A model generated the notes under the pieces. It was not told the origin of the DNA. It worked only from the letters and a program-made list of their open reading frames with translations, and searched no databases. DNA of 64,000 bases, taken from NCBI RefSeq assembly GCF_026914185.1, contig NC_070560.1, positions 222,001 through 286,000 on the forward strand, in the 5' to 3' direction. Shown piece by piece: positions 61,894 through 64,000 of the stretch; position 1 is the first letter of the stretch, and each line of letters begins with the position of its first letter. Origin of the DNA: Puccinia triticina. Its lineage: Eukaryota; Basidiomycota; Pucciniomycetes; Pucciniales; Pucciniaceae. Position numbers and translations under genes: made by a program.

Positions 61894-64000
61894 TTCTGAT
61901 TACTGGGGAGTATGATTGGAACCAAAAAAGTCTGACCAGCTGAATCCATGATTGAAAGTGCTTCTCCTCTGGCTCCATTGTAGTTGATGTTAGCTGAGAC
62001 ATCCATCAAGAAAGGCTTTCCAATAATCATCTGAACTGGTCCTTTGGCTACCCAGAAATGAAATGTCCTGAATACTTTCCCAATGGTTACCTCCACATCT
62101 TCAGCAATTCCAGGTATATCAGTAAGGTGACCTCCAATTCCTTTGAGCTTCATAGATTTAGCAGTGAGTACTAATCCAAGTTTATGTGCAAGAGTTTCAG
62201 GAATAATGTTGACCATAGAGCCAGTATCCAAGAGTGCTTGATGTTTCTCTCCTCCAATAGTGATGGTGATGTATCCAAGGGGGCAGGAGTAGTGAGTAGT
62301 GGGTTGCTCCTGTGCTGGTTCTTCTCCATCCTCCATGTCTGTGAAGTTTGCTGATTTGACACCATCCAATGGGACCCTTCTGTTGGTTATCTTCTTCCTG
62401 ATACAGTCAGTAACTCCTGGTGATATAGCAAAGATTTCTCCAAAGGCCAACTCCATCTTTCCTGCAGTCAACATCCTACTAGCCACTTCCTCCTCAATTC
62501 CTTGGTACTCCTTGGCCAAAGTCTTTTCCAAATAGGTCTTCTTAACTGGTTTGTCCTTAGGTGCAGTGGTTGAATCCTTGTCCTTATCCTGGAATCTGAC
62601 TTGAGGGGAGCCTTTTGAAGTAGGGGATTTGGAAGCACTAGGAGTAGGGGGCTGTGTCATGTGAAGTAATTCCTCTGTATCCATGTCCATTAGGTCCTGT
62701 TTCTCCTTCCTGATCCTTTTGTCTGACTTGGCTGGTTCCTCCTCATCCTGATCCTTAGAGTTGTTTCTGGTCCTCTTTCCAAGGTCTGCTTCATAACTGT
62801 GGGTTTGATAATAGGCTGGGTCCTCCTCTAGTTGGCCAAAAGAAGATGTGAGCTTAGGTTTAGAGTACTCTTCCACTGGGGTTCTGATTGGTCTGCTTGG
62901 AATCCAGGGAATAACTGATTTGTCTGGAAGTCTGTAATCTCTGCCATCCTTGATAACAGCACCACTAGACATGTCCTGGGCAAGTTGAGAGCAGCTGTTG
63001 GTTCCATGGGTTTCCTGATGACAATAATAGCATTTGAATGGCCAGGTCCTAGCAGGTTTGTCCATGTGGGGAGGTAGTCCTTTGCCAGCAGTGAGGGATG
63101 CAAGTTGTTTGGTAAGGAGTTCCACTTGTTTGCCCAGAGAAATAGAAGCAGTAGGAGCAGTTCCCTGAGTAGCAGGTGTGGGTTTGAAGGTCCTAGGTGA
63201 GTTGTCCAAAGTGAATTTCTCTTCTGCCCTCCATTCAGTCCTTCTGTTGACCACTGATCTTGAGTAAACTTCCTGGTGAATGTAGGTAAGAAGAGTTTCA
63301 GTGTCTGGCAAGATATCACCTCCATCCTTTGAGGCTAGCATTTGATTGTCCCTCATCAAGCTCCTAGTAACTCTTTGATCCAGATCCTTGTGAAGAGTTT
63401 CCAAAAGAAGGTGTCTGAATTCCTCCAGGCTGGTACTGTACCCCATTCTTACCAAGTAGTGAGTGATGGTTTCAAACTTGTTTCTGAATGTGTTGAAGGT
63501 TTCCAAGGTGCTGATTCCTCCATCCTGGGCAGATTTGTAGACTAGTTTCCTGAGATCCTCCCTGGTATATCTGACCAATGGCTGAGAAGTTCCAAACCTG
63601 GTGAGTAGCTGTTTCTTCAGGGTTTCCCAATCCAAGTTTTCATGGCCTGACATGTCTTCCACTTCATCCTTAAGGTCCAACCCTTTGATAAAAGCAATGA
63701 TTTGTCCAGCCAGTTCCTTAGAGTTAGCACCATCATCTCTTCCAGCACTTTCATACCTTCTAATGAACTTCTCCACAGGCATGTTGGTTCCATCAAAGAA
63801 GAGCTCTTTTTCCATGGGTTTGATCTTTACTCCTCTGCTGACAGGATCCTCATACCTAGGCATAGCTGGTTCCCTATTTAAAAAGTGAGTGTTGGACCTG
63901 GTAGAGTGTGTTGAGTCATCCCTTTGGCGCTGGAACCTGGGAAAGCGGGGTGGTGGTGCATTTAAATCTTCTGAATCTTCTGAAAGCTGATTGGTATCTC
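61842..64000 (-). CDS. gag: gypsy Gag-protease, copy 2, N-terminus outside the window
   Basis: The frame is open from the gag stop to the window edge and matches copy 1. The ATG at 63,863 is an internal methionine (residue 133 of copy 1); the real start is expected at about 64,259. Zinc knuckle and D-T-G-S are intact. Confidence 0.9.
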   Translation of the reverse strand, partial: DTNQLSEDSEDLNAPPPRFPRFQRQRDDSTHSTRSNTHFLNREPAMPRYEDPVSRGVKIKPMEKELFFDGTNMPVEKFIRRYESAGRDDGANSKELAGQIIAFIKGLDLKDEVEDMSGHENLDWETLKKQLLTRFGTSQPLVRYTREDLRKLVYKSAQDGGISTLETFNTFRNKFETITHYLVRMGYSTSLEEFRHLLLETLHKDLDQRVTRSLMRDNQMLASKDGGDILPDTETLLTYIHQEVYSRSVVNRRTEWRAEEKFTLDNSPRTFKPTPATQGTAPTASISLGKQVELLTKQLASLTAGKGLPPHMDKPARTWPFKCYYCHQETHGTNSCSQLAQDMSSGAVIKDGRDYRLPDKSVIPWIPSRPIRTPVEEYSKPKLTSSFGQLEEDPAYYQTHSYEADLGKRTRNNSKDQDEEEPAKSDKRIRKEKQDLMDMDTEELLHMTQPPTPSASKSPTSKGSPQVRFQDKDKDSTTAPKDKPVKKTYLEKTLAKEYQGIEEEVASRMLTAGKMELAFGEIFAISPGVTDCIRKKITNRRVPLDGVKSANFTDMEDGEEPAQEQPTTHYSCPLGYITITIGGEKHQALLDTGSMVNIIPETLAHKLGLVLTAKSMKLKGIGGHLTDIPGIAEDVEVTIGKVFRTFHFWVAKGPVQMIIGKPFLMDVSANINYNGARGEALSIMDSAGQTFLVPIILPSNQKWETSIPSNSGLVNFLD

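Larger units (their letters stand above)
54727..64000 (-). mobile_element. Ty3/gypsy retrotransposon, copy 2 (runs off the window)
   Basis: Sequence from 55,690 repeats 45,933 onward at an offset of 9,757 bp; I saw no difference in the coding parts I compared. The 5' part of gag and the outer LTR (expected from about 64,484) lie beyond the window end. Tandem arrangement LTR-internal-LTR-internal is expected after unequal exchange between LTRs. Confidence 0.92.

Overview
This is nuclear DNA from a filamentous basidiomycete, most probably a rust fungus (Pucciniales, Puccinia-like). The evidence is many short (about 50-100 nt) GT-AG introns, fungal housekeeping genes, and a dense load of nested LTR and TIR transposons. 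One Ty3/gypsy lineage has the basidiomycete-type RT motif F-V-D-D followed by E-G-I-K-G-P. The organism is an inference from gene content; no rRNA or other taxonomic marker is present.

Layout. 1-5.7 kb: a degenerate Ty3/gypsy element on the minus strand, CpG-rich, cut by a solo LTR and carrying a tRNA-like sequence on the other strand. 5.7-13.3 kb: MITEs plus two members of a secreted trehalose-6-phosphate-phosphatase-like (HAD fold) family. One is a frameshifted pseudogene on the minus strand; the other is a multi-exon plus-strand gene whose motif-I aspartates are both glycine. 13.9-18.76 kb: a three-level nest, with a CACTA-like element (3-bp TSD CAT) holding a MULE-like element (10-bp TSD), which holds a hAT-like element (8-bp TSD). 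18.8-20.4 kb: no gene seen.

20.4-35.2 kb is the conserved gene island: an unrecognised 249-aa protein (-), ESCRT-I VPS23/Tsg101 (-), head-to-head with the Sar1 exchange factor SEC12 (+), then an M16 zinc metalloprotease (+) and the mitochondrial helicase IRC3 (+). These serve endosomal sorting, ER export, proteolysis and mitochondrial DNA maintenance. They share no pathway; they are neighbours, not an operon.

35.2-45 kb: hairpin MITEs, a minisatellite, and an intronless candidate secreted-protein gene split by a solo LTR with a 4-bp TSD that leaves both halves in the same frame. Also here are a hAT-like element and an old LTR interrupted by a second CACTA-like element. 45-64 kb: two near-identical Ty3/gypsy elements in tandem (period 9,757 bp) sharing the central LTR.

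The most unusual material is in this tandem element. Its gag-PR and pol are joined by what looks like a complete -1 frameshift signal: a U-UUU-UUA heptamer, 8-nt spacer and 13-bp stem. Between pol and the 3' LTR it carries an antisense, intron-containing gene preceded by a CpG-rich island, while the rest of the element is almost free of CpG.
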